A program made the translations under genes and the position numbers. Below, piece by piece: positions 33,091 to 41,490 of a stretch of 64,000 bases of DNA. Source of the DNA: Streptomyces griseofuscus. Lineage in GTDB: Bacteria > Actinomycetota > Actinomycetes > Streptomycetales > Streptomycetaceae. Location of the stretch: positions 1,550,001 through 1,614,000 of the forward strand of contig NZ_CP051006.1 of the NCBI RefSeq assembly GCF_014673495.1, in the 5' to 3' direction. The notes under the pieces were generated by a model. It worked only from the letters and a program-made list of their open reading frames with translations, was not told the origin of the DNA and searched no databases. Positions within the stretch are counted from its first letter, which is position 1, and each line of letters begins with the position of its first letter.

Positions 33091-34295
33091 TGGCGCGCCT
33101 CGCCCAGACCGCCGGTCTGACCGACGTCCAGCAGGAGATCCTCTCCACCGTCCGGGACTTCGTCGACAAGGAGATCATCCCGGTCGCGACCGAGCTGGAG
33201 CACCGCGACGAGTACCCGCAGCAGATCGTGGACGGCCTCAAGGAGCTGGGCCTGTTCGGTCTGATGATCCCCGAGGAGTACGGGGGTCTGGGCGAGTCGC
33301 TGCTCACCTACGCACTATGCGTGGAGGAGATCGCCCGTGGCTGGATGTCGGTGTCCGGCATCATCAACACCCACTTCATCGTCGCGTACATGCTCAAGCA
33401 GCACGGCACGCAGGAGCAGAAGGACCACTTCCTGCCGCGGATGGCGGCCGGTGACATCCGGGGCGCCTTCTCGATGTCCGAGCCGGCGCTCGGCTCCGAT
33501 GTGTCGGCGATCAGCTCCAAGGCGGTCAAGGACGGCGACGAGTACGTCCTGACCGGCCAGAAGATGTGGCTGACCAACGGCGGCACGTCGTCCCTCGTGG
33601 CCGTCCTGGTGCGCAGCGACGAGGGCCACCCGCAGGGCACGGCCCCGCACAAGTCCATGACCACCTTCCTGGTCGAGAAGGAGCCGGGCTTCGGCGAGGT
33701 CCGCCCGGGCCTCACCATCCCCGGCAAGATCGAGAAGATGGGCTACAAGGGCGTCGACACCACCGAGCTGATCATGGACGGGCTGCGGATCCCGGCCGAT
33801 CGGGTGCTCGGCGGCGTCACCGGCCGGGGTTTTTACCAAATGATGGACGGCGTGGAGGTCGGCCGGGTCAATGTCGCGGCCCGTGGCTGCGGTGTCGCCC
33901 AGCGCGCCTTCGAGCTGGGTGTGCGGTACGCCCAGCAGCGGCACACCTTCGGCAAGGCGATCGCCCAGCACCAGGCCATCCAGTTCAAGCTGGCCGAGAT
34001 GGCGACCAAGGTCGAGGCAGCCCACGCGATGATGGTCAACGCGGCACGCAAAAAGGACTCCGGGCAGCGGAACGACCTGGAGGCCGGCATGGCGAAGTAC
34101 CTCGCCTCCGAGTACTGCAAGGAGGTCGTGGAGGACGCCTTCCGCATCCACGGCGGGTACGGTTTCTCCAAGGAGTACGAGATCGAGCGCCTGTATCGTG
34201 AGGCGCCGATGCTGCTCATCGGTGAAGGTACCGCCGAGATCCAGAAAATGATCATCGGTCGCAGGTTGCTCGAAGAGTATCGGTTCCAGGGCTGA
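33090..34295 (+). CDS. Acyl-CoA dehydrogenase, probable methylsuccinyl-CoA dehydrogenase
   Basis: A 401-residue FAD enzyme of the acyl-CoA dehydrogenase family with the N-terminal helical domain (residues 1-120), the middle beta domain (FSMSEPALGSDVSAISSKA, KMWLTNGG) and C-terminal helices (RHTFGKAIAQHQAIQFKLAEMA). The catalytic Glu sits in IGEGTAEIQKMIIGRRLL. In the operon it would oxidise methylsuccinyl-CoA to mesaconyl-CoA. It lacks the roughly 150-residue N-terminal extension of proteobacterial methylsuccinyl-CoA dehydrogenases, so the assignment rests on context. Last gene of the operon; a hairpin follows at 34305. Confidence 0.88.
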   Translation: MARLAQTAGLTDVQQEILSTVRDFVDKEIIPVATELEHRDEYPQQIVDGLKELGLFGLMIPEEYGGLGESLLTYALCVEEIARGWMSVSGIINTHFIVAYMLKQHGTQEQKDHFLPRMAAGDIRGAFSMSEPALGSDVSAISSKAVKDGDEYVLTGQKMWLTNGGTSSLVAVLVRSDEGHPQGTAPHKSMTTFLVEKEPGFGEVRPGLTIPGKIEKMGYKGVDTTELIMDGLRIPADRVLGGVTGRGFYQMMDGVEVGRVNVAARGCGVAQRAFELGVRYAQQRHTFGKAIAQHQAIQFKLAEMATKVEAAHAMMVNAARKKDSGQRNDLEAGMAKYLASEYCKEVVEDAFRIHGGYGFSKEYEIERLYREAPMLLIGEGTAEIQKMIIGRRLLEEYRFQG

Positions 34296-34304
34296 TTGTC
34301 CGCA

Positions 34305-34343
34305 TACGGGGTGTTTTCTTCGAGGGGAAGATCACACCCCGTA
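34305..34343 (+). terminator. Hairpin terminator closing the ethylmalonyl-CoA operon
   Basis: A perfect 10-bp stem TACGGGGTGT/ACACCCCGTA is extended inward by TCTTC/GAAGA pairs around GAGG. It starts 10 bases after the dehydrogenase stop and separates the operon from psd. Confidence 0.7.
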
Positions 34344-34387
34344 GAGGTTGTTCAGCCGGTCTTCGGCCGCCGACTCGGCTTCCTGGC

Positions 34388-34418
34388 TTGCCCAGTTGTG
34401 GCCCGCGACCGGTACGAT
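34388..34418 (+). promoter_or_regulatory. Candidate psd-pssA promoter
   Basis: TTGCCC (34388-34393) and TACGAT (34413-34418) are 19 bases apart, 58 bases before the psd ATG. The -35 is weak and the spacer long. Confidence 0.35.
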
Positions 34419-34475
34419 CCCCGGAAAGCCGCCGTCCCCCGTCTTGCGCGGCATCATCCGCTACGAAGGTCATCC

Positions 34476-35132
34476 ATGCCCCACAGCCAAACCTCTGCAC
34501 CTCGCGACAGCCGAGCCGGCGTACGCCTCGCGCGCGGAGCATCGCCGTGGCTTCTCCCGACCGTCGCCACCGCAGCCCTCAGCCTGGCCCGCGCCCGCCG
34601 CTCGGGTGCCGCCAAGGCCGTCGCCGTGCCCGCCACCGCGCTCGCGGCGGGCATGCTGTGGTTCTTCCGCGACCCCGAGCGAGAGATCACCCAGGGCCGG
34701 GTCATCTCCCCGGCCGACGGTGTGGTGCAGAGCATCATGCCCTGGAAGGACGGCCGCACCCGCGTCGCCATCTTCATGAGCCCGCTCAATGTTCATGTCA
34801 ACCGCGCGCCGCTCGCGGGCACGGTGACCTCGGTCGAGCACATCCCCGGCGGCTTTGTTCCGGCTTTCAACAAGGAGAGCGAGAACAACGAGCGCGTAGT
34901 CTGGCATTTCGACACCGAACTCGGCGACATCGAGATGATCCAGATCGCCGGTGCGGTGGCCCGCCGCATCGTGCCCTACCTCCCTTCGGGCACGAAGGTC
35001 GAGCAGGGCGACCGTATCGGTCTGATCCGCTTCGGCTCGCGTGTCGACCTCTACCTGCCCGAGGGCGTGGAGGTGGCGGTCGAGGTCGGTCAGAAGACCG
35101 TGGCTGGGGTGACTCGCATTGACCGTGATTGA
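34476..35132 (+). CDS. psd: Phosphatidylserine decarboxylase proenzyme
   Basis: A 218-residue member of the short phosphatidylserine decarboxylase class, which makes phosphatidylethanolamine at the membrane. Visible motifs are an N-terminal hydrophobic stretch (AVAVPATALAAGMLWFFRDPERE), SPADGVV, IFMSPLNVHVNRAPLAG (conserved His) and the self-cleavage site near the C-terminus, RFGSRVDLYLP, where Gly-Ser is cut to form the pyruvoyl group. It overlaps the pssA gene by up to 14 bases, so the two-step pathway is co-translated. The ATG at 34476 is the only good start downstream of the promoter. Confidence 0.93.
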   Translation: MPHSQTSAPRDSRAGVRLARGASPWLLPTVATAALSLARARRSGAAKAVAVPATALAAGMLWFFRDPEREITQGRVISPADGVVQSIMPWKDGRTRVAIFMSPLNVHVNRAPLAGTVTSVEHIPGGFVPAFNKESENNERVVWHFDTELGDIEMIQIAGAVARRIVPYLPSGTKVEQGDRIGLIRFGSRVDLYLPEGVEVAVEVGQKTVAGVTRIDRD

Positions 35133-35973
35133 TCCGGAGACCCAGGCGAACTGGGTGCCCGAGGCCGACGAGGTGGACGAAGAGGAGGAGATGCCGCTCT
35201 CGCTCCGCCTGTCGATAGCGGACACCCTCACGCTCGGTAACGCCACGTGCGGGTTCATGGCGGTGTACTTCACCACCACCGGCATCCTGATCCCGCACCT
35301 CACCGGCAGCCAGGAATCCGGCATGGCCCGCCACAGCGCGGCCACGGCGGTCATCCTGATGCTCTGCGCGGCGGTGTTCGACCTCTTCGACGGTCTGGTG
35401 GCGCGCAAGCTGCGGTCCTCGCCGATGGGTGCGGAGCTGGACAACCTCTCCGACCTGATCAGCTTCGGCCTCGCGCCGGCGTACTTCGTCCTCGTCTACG
35501 GCATGGTCGCGGACGACGCGCATCAGAGAGTGGCGGCGCTCGGGGCAATCGTGGTGCTCCTGGCCGTCGTCCTGCGGCTCGCCCGCTTCTCGTGCGTGAC
35601 GGTGAAGGACGGCGTGTTCCAGGGCATGCCCTCGCCGTTCGGCGCGCTCACCGTCGTCTCGATCGTGCTCCTGGAGCTGCCGTTCGTGGCGACGCTGCTG
35701 GCGATCGTCGGTACGGCGTGGCTGATGGTGAGCCGGGTGGAGTACCCGAAGCCGCGGGGGCGTCTGGCCGGGGCGATGCTGTCCTGGATCGTCCTGTCCA
35801 TGGGTCTGCTGGCCGCCTGGGCGTTCGACGCGCCGAGCGGTCAGCTGCTCCTCCAGACGGGGTGTGCGCTCCAGCTGGTCATGGGCGCGGTGATCCCGCT
35901 GTTCGCCACGGCGCGACGGGTGAACAACTTCCGTGACAACCGGCGAGAAGCGCGGGCGACGCAGTTGCCGTGA
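35119..35973 (+). CDS. pssA: CDP-diacylglycerol-serine O-phosphatidyltransferase
   Basis: A 284-residue membrane enzyme joining CDP-diacylglycerol and serine to phosphatidylserine, the substrate of the upstream decarboxylase. The CDP-alcohol phosphotransferase signature is complete: D-x2-DG-x2-AR-x7-G-x3-D-x3-D in FDLFDGLVARKLRSSPMGAE and LDNLSD that follows; the central spacer is one residue shorter than the usual eight. About eight hydrophobic helices flank it. The start shown is TTG at 35119; GTG at 35125 would also fit and gives an 8-base overlap with psd. A clear terminator lies downstream. Confidence 0.92.
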   Translation: MTVIDPETQANWVPEADEVDEEEEMPLSLRLSIADTLTLGNATCGFMAVYFTTTGILIPHLTGSQESGMARHSAATAVILMLCAAVFDLFDGLVARKLRSSPMGAELDNLSDLISFGLAPAYFVLVYGMVADDAHQRVAALGAIVVLLAVVLRLARFSCVTVKDGVFQGMPSPFGALTVVSIVLLELPFVATLLAIVGTAWLMVSRVEYPKPRGRLAGAMLSWIVLSMGLLAAWAFDAPSGQLLLQTGCALQLVMGAVIPLFATARRVNNFRDNRREARATQLP

Positions 35974-35988
35974 CGGCGTCTTGACGCA

Positions 35989-36032
35989 GGGCCCCGAATC
36001 CAGGGTTGGCTGGGTTCGGGGCCTTTGTCTTT
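35989..36032 (+). terminator. Intrinsic terminator after pssA
   Basis: GGCCCCGAATCC pairs with GGGTTCGGGGCC (one G:T pair) around a short loop and is followed by TTTGTCTTT. It begins 16 bases after the pssA stop. Confidence 0.8.
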
Positions 36033-36134
36033 CCGACCTCCGCTTGCCCACCCGCCCGTCCGAGACTCTCGGCTGGAAGGCGGGCATGACGGCATCGATC
36101 GGCCGGGAGCCCGGAAGGCGGGGCCCTCAGGGGG

Positions 36135-37283
36135 TCACACCAGCAGGTCCTCCGCGATGCGAGCCGCGAGGCGCTCCAGGATCGGGCCGGCGTCCGCGAT
36201 GCAGCGGGAGACGTCGGGCTCGACGGACGTCAGGGGGTAGGCGCGGCTGATCCCGGCCGACCGCAGCGCACGGTCCTCCAGCGCCAGCCGCCCGCACACC
36301 GCCACGACCTCCTTGCCCGCCGCGCGCGCCGCCGCCGCCACGCCCGCCGGGGCCTTGCCGTGCAGCGTCTGCTCGTCCAGGGAGCCCTCACCGGTGATCA
36401 CCAGGGACGCCCGGGACAGCGCGGGAGCGAAGCCGAGGACATCGAGCATGATCTCGATACCGGGCCGGAACCGCGCGCCGAGCAGCAGCGCGCCGTAGCC
36501 GATGCCACCCGCCGCCCCCGCGCCCGGCGCCGCCGCGTACTCCACCGCCCGCGCCCCGACCGAGTCCTCCAGCACCGCCACGTAGTGCCCGAGCGCCGCG
36601 TCCAGGGCCCGTACGTCCTCCGGCGAAGCCCCCTTCTGCGGACCGTACACCGCGGGCGCCCCCTTCGGGCCGGTCAGCGGGTTGTCGACGTCGCTGGCGA
36701 GCACCAGGGAGACCGAGGACAGCCGGGGGTCGAGAGCGGAGAGGTCGGCGCGGGCCAGACCGGCCAGACCGCCGCCCCCCGGCGGCACCGGCGCCCCGTC
36801 CTCCCCCAGGAACCGCGCCCCGAGCGCCGCCAGCATCCCGGCACCGCCGTCCGTCGTGGCGCTGCCGCCGACGCCGAACACGATCGTCCGCGCGCCCGCG
36901 TCCAGCGCGGCCCGCAGCAGCTCACCCGAGCCGTACGTGGACGCCGTCAGCGGTGCGAAGACCCCGGCCGGCAGCCGGTGCAGCCCGCTCGCCTCGGCCA
37001 TCTCCACCACCGCGGTGCCCTCGCGCAGCGCGAACGCCGCCGTCACCGTCTCCCCCAGCGGCCCGGCCACCCGCACCTCGCGGCGCTCGAACCCGGCCGC
37101 GACCGCCGCCGCCACGGTCCCGTCGCCGCCGTCCGCGACGGGCAGCGCCTCGACCACCAGGTCCGGTACCACCCGGCGCAGCCCGGCCGTCACCCGCTCG
37201 GCGACCTGCACGGCCGTCAGCGAGCCCTTGAACTTGTCCGCGGCGATGAGTACCCGACGGCTCTCACCCACAGCTTCCGCCAC
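36135..37283 (-). CDS. Glycerate kinase
   Basis: A 382-residue glycerate kinase of the GlxK family, which phosphorylates D-glycerate with ATP. The N-terminus RVLIAADKFKGSLTAVQVAERV is the family hallmark, followed by LPVADGGDGT, FGVGGSATTDGGAGMLAALGA and the C-terminal LVITGEGSLDEQTLHGKAPAGVA. The start is GTG at 37283; a nearby ATG is out of frame. It is convergent with pssA. Since the ethylmalonyl-CoA operon releases glyoxylate, a glycerate kinase close by could link that carbon to glycolysis through tartronate semialdehyde, but no glyoxylate carboligase is visible here. Confidence 0.92.
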   Translation of the reverse strand: MAEAVGESRRVLIAADKFKGSLTAVQVAERVTAGLRRVVPDLVVEALPVADGGDGTVAAAVAAGFERREVRVAGPLGETVTAAFALREGTAVVEMAEASGLHRLPAGVFAPLTASTYGSGELLRAALDAGARTIVFGVGGSATTDGGAGMLAALGARFLGEDGAPVPPGGGGLAGLARADLSALDPRLSSVSLVLASDVDNPLTGPKGAPAVYGPQKGASPEDVRALDAALGHYVAVLEDSVGARAVEYAAAPGAGAAGGIGYGALLLGARFRPGIEIMLDVLGFAPALSRASLVITGEGSLDEQTLHGKAPAGVAAAARAAGKEVVAVCGRLALEDRALRSAGISRAYPLTSVEPDVSRCIADAGPILERLAARIAEDLLV

Positions 37284-37445
37284 CTTGCCATCCCCTTGCT
37301 CTCCGGGCCCCGCACGCGGCGGGACCGGTCGCGCCGCTGTGACCCTAACCTCGGCGCCCGCTCGCCGCCATGCCCCGACCACGGGCTGAGCAGGCCGGGG
37401 GCGGGAATCAGGAGCAGGTCCGGGGAAAACGGGTAGGCCCCTTGC

Positions 37446-38564
37446 ATGAGCAGCGAGCGCCCCGCGCCCACCGGTCTCGCCGACCGGATCCACGGCGGCT
37501 GGCTCGGCCGGATCGCGGGCAACATGCTCGGCAAGCCGATCGAGCAGGGCGAGGTGTGGACCCGTACACGCATCGACCGGTATCTCGGCGGCTGTGGCGC
37601 GCTGCCGCTCACCGACTACCTGCCGGAGCCCGCCGACCCGGCCGACACCGCCATGCTGCGCCCCGAGTGGCGCTCCTGCGTGCGGGGCCGGATCCACGGC
37701 AGCTGCCGTGACGACGACGTGGACTACACGGTCCTCGGACTGCACCTGCTGGAGAGCCGCGGCTTCGGCTTCAGCACCGAGGACGTCGGCGAGCTGTGGC
37801 TGCTGCGGCTGCCGTACCTCCAGACCTTCACCGCGGAGCGTGCGGCGTACCGCAACCTCGCGAACGGGCTGCGGCCGCCGCTGACGGCGACGTACGACAA
37901 CCCGTACCAGGAGTGGATCGGCGCGCTGATCCGCGCGGACGTCTTCGGCTGGGCCTGCCCCGGCGACCCCGGGCGCGCGGCCGGTCTGGCGCGCCGGGAC
38001 GCCGTGCTGTCGCACACGGGCAACGGTGTCTACGGCGCCATGTTCGCGGCCGCGCTGATCGCGGCCGCCTTCACCGCGCCGACCGTGCGGGCCGCGCTGG
38101 AGAGCGCGCTCGGCGTGATCCCGGCGAGCAGCCGCCTCGCGCGTACCGTGCGCCGGGTCATGTCGCTGCACGAGGCCGGCCTCGGCTGGGCGGACACCGT
38201 GGACACCGCGACCGGGGAGAGTGCCGGGGGCTGGATCCACACGGTGCCGAACGCGGCCGTCCTCACCGCGGGGCTGCTGTACGGCGACGACGACTTCACC
38301 CGCACCCTCGCGCTGACCGTGCGCGGCGGTCTGGACACCGACTCCAACGGGGCGACGGCGGGCTCGGTGGCCGGGGTCCGCACCGGCGCCGCCGCACTGC
38401 CCGGCCATTGGAAGGATCCGCTCGATGACACGGTCCGCAGCGCGGTGTTCGGGTTCGACGGGGTGCGGATCAGTACGCTGGCCGAACGCACCGTGCGCCT
38501 GGCGCACGGCGGTTCGGGGGCCGGTCCGGCTGGATACCCTTCCCTCCATGACCTCCACCGCTGA
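37446..38564 (+). CDS. ADP-ribosylglycohydrolase family protein
   Basis: A 372-residue all-helical protein of the ARH/DraG family, which removes ADP-ribose from proteins or small molecules using two Mg ions. IHGGWLGRIAGNMLGKPIE is the family N-terminus; the first acidic cluster is SCRDDDVDYTVLGLHLLE in place of the more usual DDT, and the second is RGGLDTDSNGATAGSVAG (DTDxxxA). Both metal clusters are therefore present. The NUDIX gene starts inside its last 17 bases and a Sir2 gene follows, suggesting a joint role in ADP-ribose or NAD turnover. Confidence 0.88.
   Translation: MSSERPAPTGLADRIHGGWLGRIAGNMLGKPIEQGEVWTRTRIDRYLGGCGALPLTDYLPEPADPADTAMLRPEWRSCVRGRIHGSCRDDDVDYTVLGLHLLESRGFGFSTEDVGELWLLRLPYLQTFTAERAAYRNLANGLRPPLTATYDNPYQEWIGALIRADVFGWACPGDPGRAAGLARRDAVLSHTGNGVYGAMFAAALIAAAFTAPTVRAALESALGVIPASSRLARTVRRVMSLHEAGLGWADTVDTATGESAGGWIHTVPNAAVLTAGLLYGDDDFTRTLALTVRGGLDTDSNGATAGSVAGVRTGAAALPGHWKDPLDDTVRSAVFGFDGVRISTLAERTVRLAHGGSGAGPAGYPSLHDLHR
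38535..38540 (+). promoter_or_regulatory. -10 box TACCCT for the NUDIX gene
   Basis: TACCCT lies inside the end of the ADP-ribosylglycohydrolase gene and 7 nt before the NUDIX ATG, with no ribosome site: a probable internal leaderless promoter. Confidence 0.4.
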
Positions 38565-39042
38565 CTACGCCGCGTACATCGCCTCACTGCCCCGGGTGCT
38601 CGCCGGGGCCGCCGCGCTCTTCCGGGACGGAGCGGGCCGGGTGCTTCTGGTCGAGCCCAACTACCGCGAGGGATGGGGGCTTCCGGGCGGCACGGTGGAG
38701 TCGGACGGCGGGGAGACACCCCGGCAGGGGGCCCGGCGGGAGACGCTGGAGGAGATCGGGCTCGACCGGGCGCTCGGGCGGCTGCTCGCCGTGGACTGGG
38801 TGCCGGGGACGGGGCGGCCGCCGCTGGTGGCGTACGTGTACGACGGCGGGGTGCTCACCGAGGACGAGCTGGGCGCGATCCGGCTCCAGGAGGAGGAGCT
38901 GCTGTCCTGGCGGCTGGTCCCGCGCGAGGAGCTCGCCGCGCACCTCCCCGGTGCCCTCGGCCGCCGTGTCCTCGCCGCCCTGGACGCCCTCGCGGACGGC
39001 TCGGGACCGGCCGAGCTGGAGAACGGCCACCGGGTGGACTGA
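38548..39042 (+). CDS. NUDIX hydrolase
   Basis: A 164-residue Nudix-fold pyrophosphohydrolase. The Nudix box is present as GGTVESDGGETPRQGARRET followed by LEEIG, with a two-residue insertion in the first loop compared with the usual GGxxExGE; the REtxEExG core that binds Mg is intact. The substrate could be ADP-ribose or another nucleoside diphosphate derivative; the neighbouring ADP-ribosylglycohydrolase and sirtuin favour ADP-ribose, which is inference. ATG at 38548 overlaps the upstream gene by 17 bases. Confidence 0.88.
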   Translation: MTSTADYAAYIASLPRVLAGAAALFRDGAGRVLLVEPNYREGWGLPGGTVESDGGETPRQGARRETLEEIGLDRALGRLLAVDWVPGTGRPPLVAYVYDGGVLTEDELGAIRLQEEELLSWRLVPREELAAHLPGALGRRVLAALDALADGSGPAELENGHRVD

Positions 39043-39100
39043 CCGCGCGGCCGCACCGCCACCGCGCGCATATCCATTCGCCCTTCCCCACCCCGCGCCC

Positions 39101-39106
39101 TACCCT
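39101..39106 (+). promoter_or_regulatory. -10 box TACCCT of the leaderless Sir2 gene
   Basis: TACCCT ends 7 nt before the ATG at 39114; the same hexamer and spacing precede the NUDIX gene, so the two may share regulation. Confidence 0.45.
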
Positions 39107-39113
39107 CGGGCCC

Positions 39114-39851
39114 ATGGGCAAGCCTCTCGTGGCCATTCTCAGTGGCGCAGGTATCTCCACCGATTCAGGGATCCCCGACTACCGGGGCCCGAACGGGCTG
39201 TGGCGGCGGGATCCCGAGGCCGAGAAGCTCGTGACCTACGAGTACTACATGGGCGACCCGGAGATCCGCCGGCGGTCCTGGCGGATGCGCCGCGAGAACG
39301 GCGCCCTGCGTGCCGAACCCAACGCCGCCCACCGGGCCGTCGCCGAACTGGAGCGGTCCGGGGTACCGGTCCGGGTGATCACGCAGAACGTGGACGGGCT
39401 GCACCAGCTCGCCGGTACGTCCGCCCGCAAGGTGCTCGAACTGCACGGCACCGCCCGGGAGTTCCTCTGCACCCTGTGCCACACGCGCGGCCCGATGGCG
39501 GACGCCCTGGAGCGTCTGGAGGCCGGTGAGGACGATCCCCGGTGCCGGGAGTGCGGCGGCATCCTGAAGTCCGCCACCGTGATGTTCGGCGAACGCCTCG
39601 ACCCGATGGTCCTCGGCCAGGCCGTGGCCGTCACCAAGGCCTGCCAGGTGTTCATCGCCGTCGGCAGCAGCCTCCAGGTCCAGCCCGCCGCCGGTCTCGC
39701 GGGTCTCGCCGCCGACCACGGCGCCCGCCTGATCATCGTCAACGCCGACCCCACGCCCTACGACGACCAGGCCGACGAGGTGATCCGCGAGCCCATCGGC
39801 ACCGCGCTGCCCCGGCTGCTGGCCGCTCTGGCCGAGGACGCGACGGGCTGA
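39114..39851 (+). CDS. NAD-dependent protein deacylase, Sir2 family
   Basis: A 245-residue sirtuin. Motifs in order: LSGAGISTDSGIPDYRG (NAD binding, residues 9-25), ITQNVDGLHQLAG (89-101), catalytic His111 in ELHGT, zinc ligands Cys119-x2-Cys122 and Cys144-x2-Cys147, and VGSSLQVQPAAGL. It removes acetyl (or other acyl) groups from lysines, making O-acetyl-ADP-ribose and nicotinamide. That product is a substrate for macro-domain and some ADP-ribosylglycohydrolase enzymes, both encoded in this window. The start is fixed by a -10 box 7 nt upstream. Confidence 0.94.
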   Translation: MGKPLVAILSGAGISTDSGIPDYRGPNGLWRRDPEAEKLVTYEYYMGDPEIRRRSWRMRRENGALRAEPNAAHRAVAELERSGVPVRVITQNVDGLHQLAGTSARKVLELHGTAREFLCTLCHTRGPMADALERLEAGEDDPRCRECGGILKSATVMFGERLDPMVLGQAVAVTKACQVFIAVGSSLQVQPAAGLAGLAADHGARLIIVNADPTPYDDQADEVIREPIGTALPRLLAALAEDATG

Positions 39852-39935
39852 CTCAGAACAGGGCCGTGCCGCCGAGCGTCATGTACAGACGCAGGGACCG
39901 TCGGTCTCGGTGTGGCAGATCATCGCAGAACCCAC

Positions 39936-41423
39936 TTACACAGGAAGGAAGTTGATCGGGTGGCTGTCGGTCGCCCACAGATACTGCACCGCGTACGCCC
40001 GCCACGGACGCCATGCCTCCGCACGCGCGATCAGCGCCGCGGGCGTCGACGGCAGCCCCAGCTCGGCGGCCGCGCGGCGGATACCGAGGTCGGTCGGCAG
40101 GAACGCGTCCGGATCACCGAAGGCACGCATGGCGATGACATCGACCGTCCAGGGCCCGAACCCGGGCAGCGCGAGCAGCCGGGCCCGGGCCTCCGCCCAG
40201 TCCGACTCCACTCCCAGGTGGAGGGTGCCGTCGGCGAGTTGACCCACCAGCGTGGTGAAGGTGGCGCGCCGGGTGCGGGGCATGGCCAGGGTGTCGGGGT
40301 TAAGGGCGGCCAGTGCCTGGGGCGAGGGGAAGAGGTGGGTGAGGCCGCCCTCGGGATCGTCCACGGGTGTGCCGTGCGCGGTGACGAGGCGGCCGGCGTG
40401 GGTGCGGGCGGCGGCCGTTGACACCTGCTGGCCGAGTACGGCCCGTACCGCGAACTCGGCCTCGTCCACCGTGCGGGGCACCCGGCGGCCCGGTGCCTTG
40501 TCGACCAGGGGGGCCAGCAGCGGATCGGTGCGCAGCCGGTCGTCGACCGCGACCGGGTCGGCGTCCAGGTCCAGCATCCGGCGGCAGCGGCTGATCGCCA
40601 CGGCCAGGTCGCGCAGGTCGCTGAGGGTGAGCCGGCAGGCGATGTGGTCCGGGCGCGGGGCGAGGGCGGCGATCCCGTGCCCGTACGGCAGCCGCAGCGT
40701 GCGACGGTACGCACCGTCCCGCCACTCCTCCACGCCCGGTACGGCGGTGGCGGCGAGGTGGCCGAAGAGGTTGTCCGGGTTGAGCGGGGCACGGAACGGC
40801 AGCCGCAGGGACAGGGTGCCCGGGGTGGTCTCGCCCGCCGCCCGCCCGGCCGGCACCCGCCGGCGCAGCTCACTGGGGGACAGCGCGAAGACCTCGCGGA
40901 CGGTGTCGTTGAAGGCGCGGATGGAGGAGAAACCGGCCGCGAAGGCGATCTCCGCCATGGGCAGCGGCGTGGTCTCGATGAGCAGCCGGGCGGTCTGGGC
41001 GCGCTGGGCGCGGGCCAGCGCCAACGGGCCCGCGCCCAGCTCGGCGAGCAGCTGCCGCTCGACCTGGCGGGTGCTGTAACCGAGCCGGGCGGCCAGGCCC
41101 GGCACACCCTCACGGTCCACGACCCCGTCCGTGATCAGGCGCATCGCACGGGCCACCAGATCAGCGCGCTGGTTCCACTCCGGGGAGCCGGGACTCGTGT
41201 CCGGGCGGCAGCGCTTGCAGGCGCGGAACCCGGCCTGCTGGCAGGCGGCCGCGCTCGGGTAGAACGTCATGTTCCCGGGCTTGGGCGGAACCACAGGGCA
41301 GCTGGGCCGGCAGTAGATCCGGGTGGTCAGCACGGCCGTGTAGAACCAACCGTCGAACCGCGCGTCCTTCGACTGCACGGCACGCACACAATGCTCCCGG
41401 TCGAAGTGCGTCGCTGTCTGCAT
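39936..41423 (-). CDS. Ada-AlkA fusion: methyl-phosphotriester sensor and 3-methyladenine DNA glycosylase
   Basis: A 495-residue repair protein. Residues 1-80 are the Ada zinc domain with Cys38, Cys42, Cys69 and Cys72 at the same numbers as in E. coli Ada; Cys38 would accept the methyl group from phosphotriesters. Residues about 90-185 are an AraC-type HTH (VPGLAARLGYSTRQVERQL and AEIAFAAGFSSIRAFNDTVREVF). Residues about 195-490 are AlkA: the N-terminal beta part, then the HhH-GPD motif LPGFGPWTVDVIAMR and catalytic Asp in LPTDLGIRR. The fusion lets the damage sensor and the glycosylase share one chain. GGAG precedes the ATG at 41423. Confidence 0.93.
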   Translation of the reverse strand: MQTATHFDREHCVRAVQSKDARFDGWFYTAVLTTRIYCRPSCPVVPPKPGNMTFYPSAAACQQAGFRACKRCRPDTSPGSPEWNQRADLVARAMRLITDGVVDREGVPGLAARLGYSTRQVERQLLAELGAGPLALARAQRAQTARLLIETTPLPMAEIAFAAGFSSIRAFNDTVREVFALSPSELRRRVPAGRAAGETTPGTLSLRLPFRAPLNPDNLFGHLAATAVPGVEEWRDGAYRRTLRLPYGHGIAALAPRPDHIACRLTLSDLRDLAVAISRCRRMLDLDADPVAVDDRLRTDPLLAPLVDKAPGRRVPRTVDEAEFAVRAVLGQQVSTAAARTHAGRLVTAHGTPVDDPEGGLTHLFPSPQALAALNPDTLAMPRTRRATFTTLVGQLADGTLHLGVESDWAEARARLLALPGFGPWTVDVIAMRAFGDPDAFLPTDLGIRRAAAELGLPSTPAALIARAEAWRPWRAYAVQYLWATDSHPINFLPV

Positions 41424-41490
41424 GACTCCAGGATGACCAGGACCGAAGCGGCACGCTGGCGGAAATCCGACGCATAGGCCGGAGCGGCCG

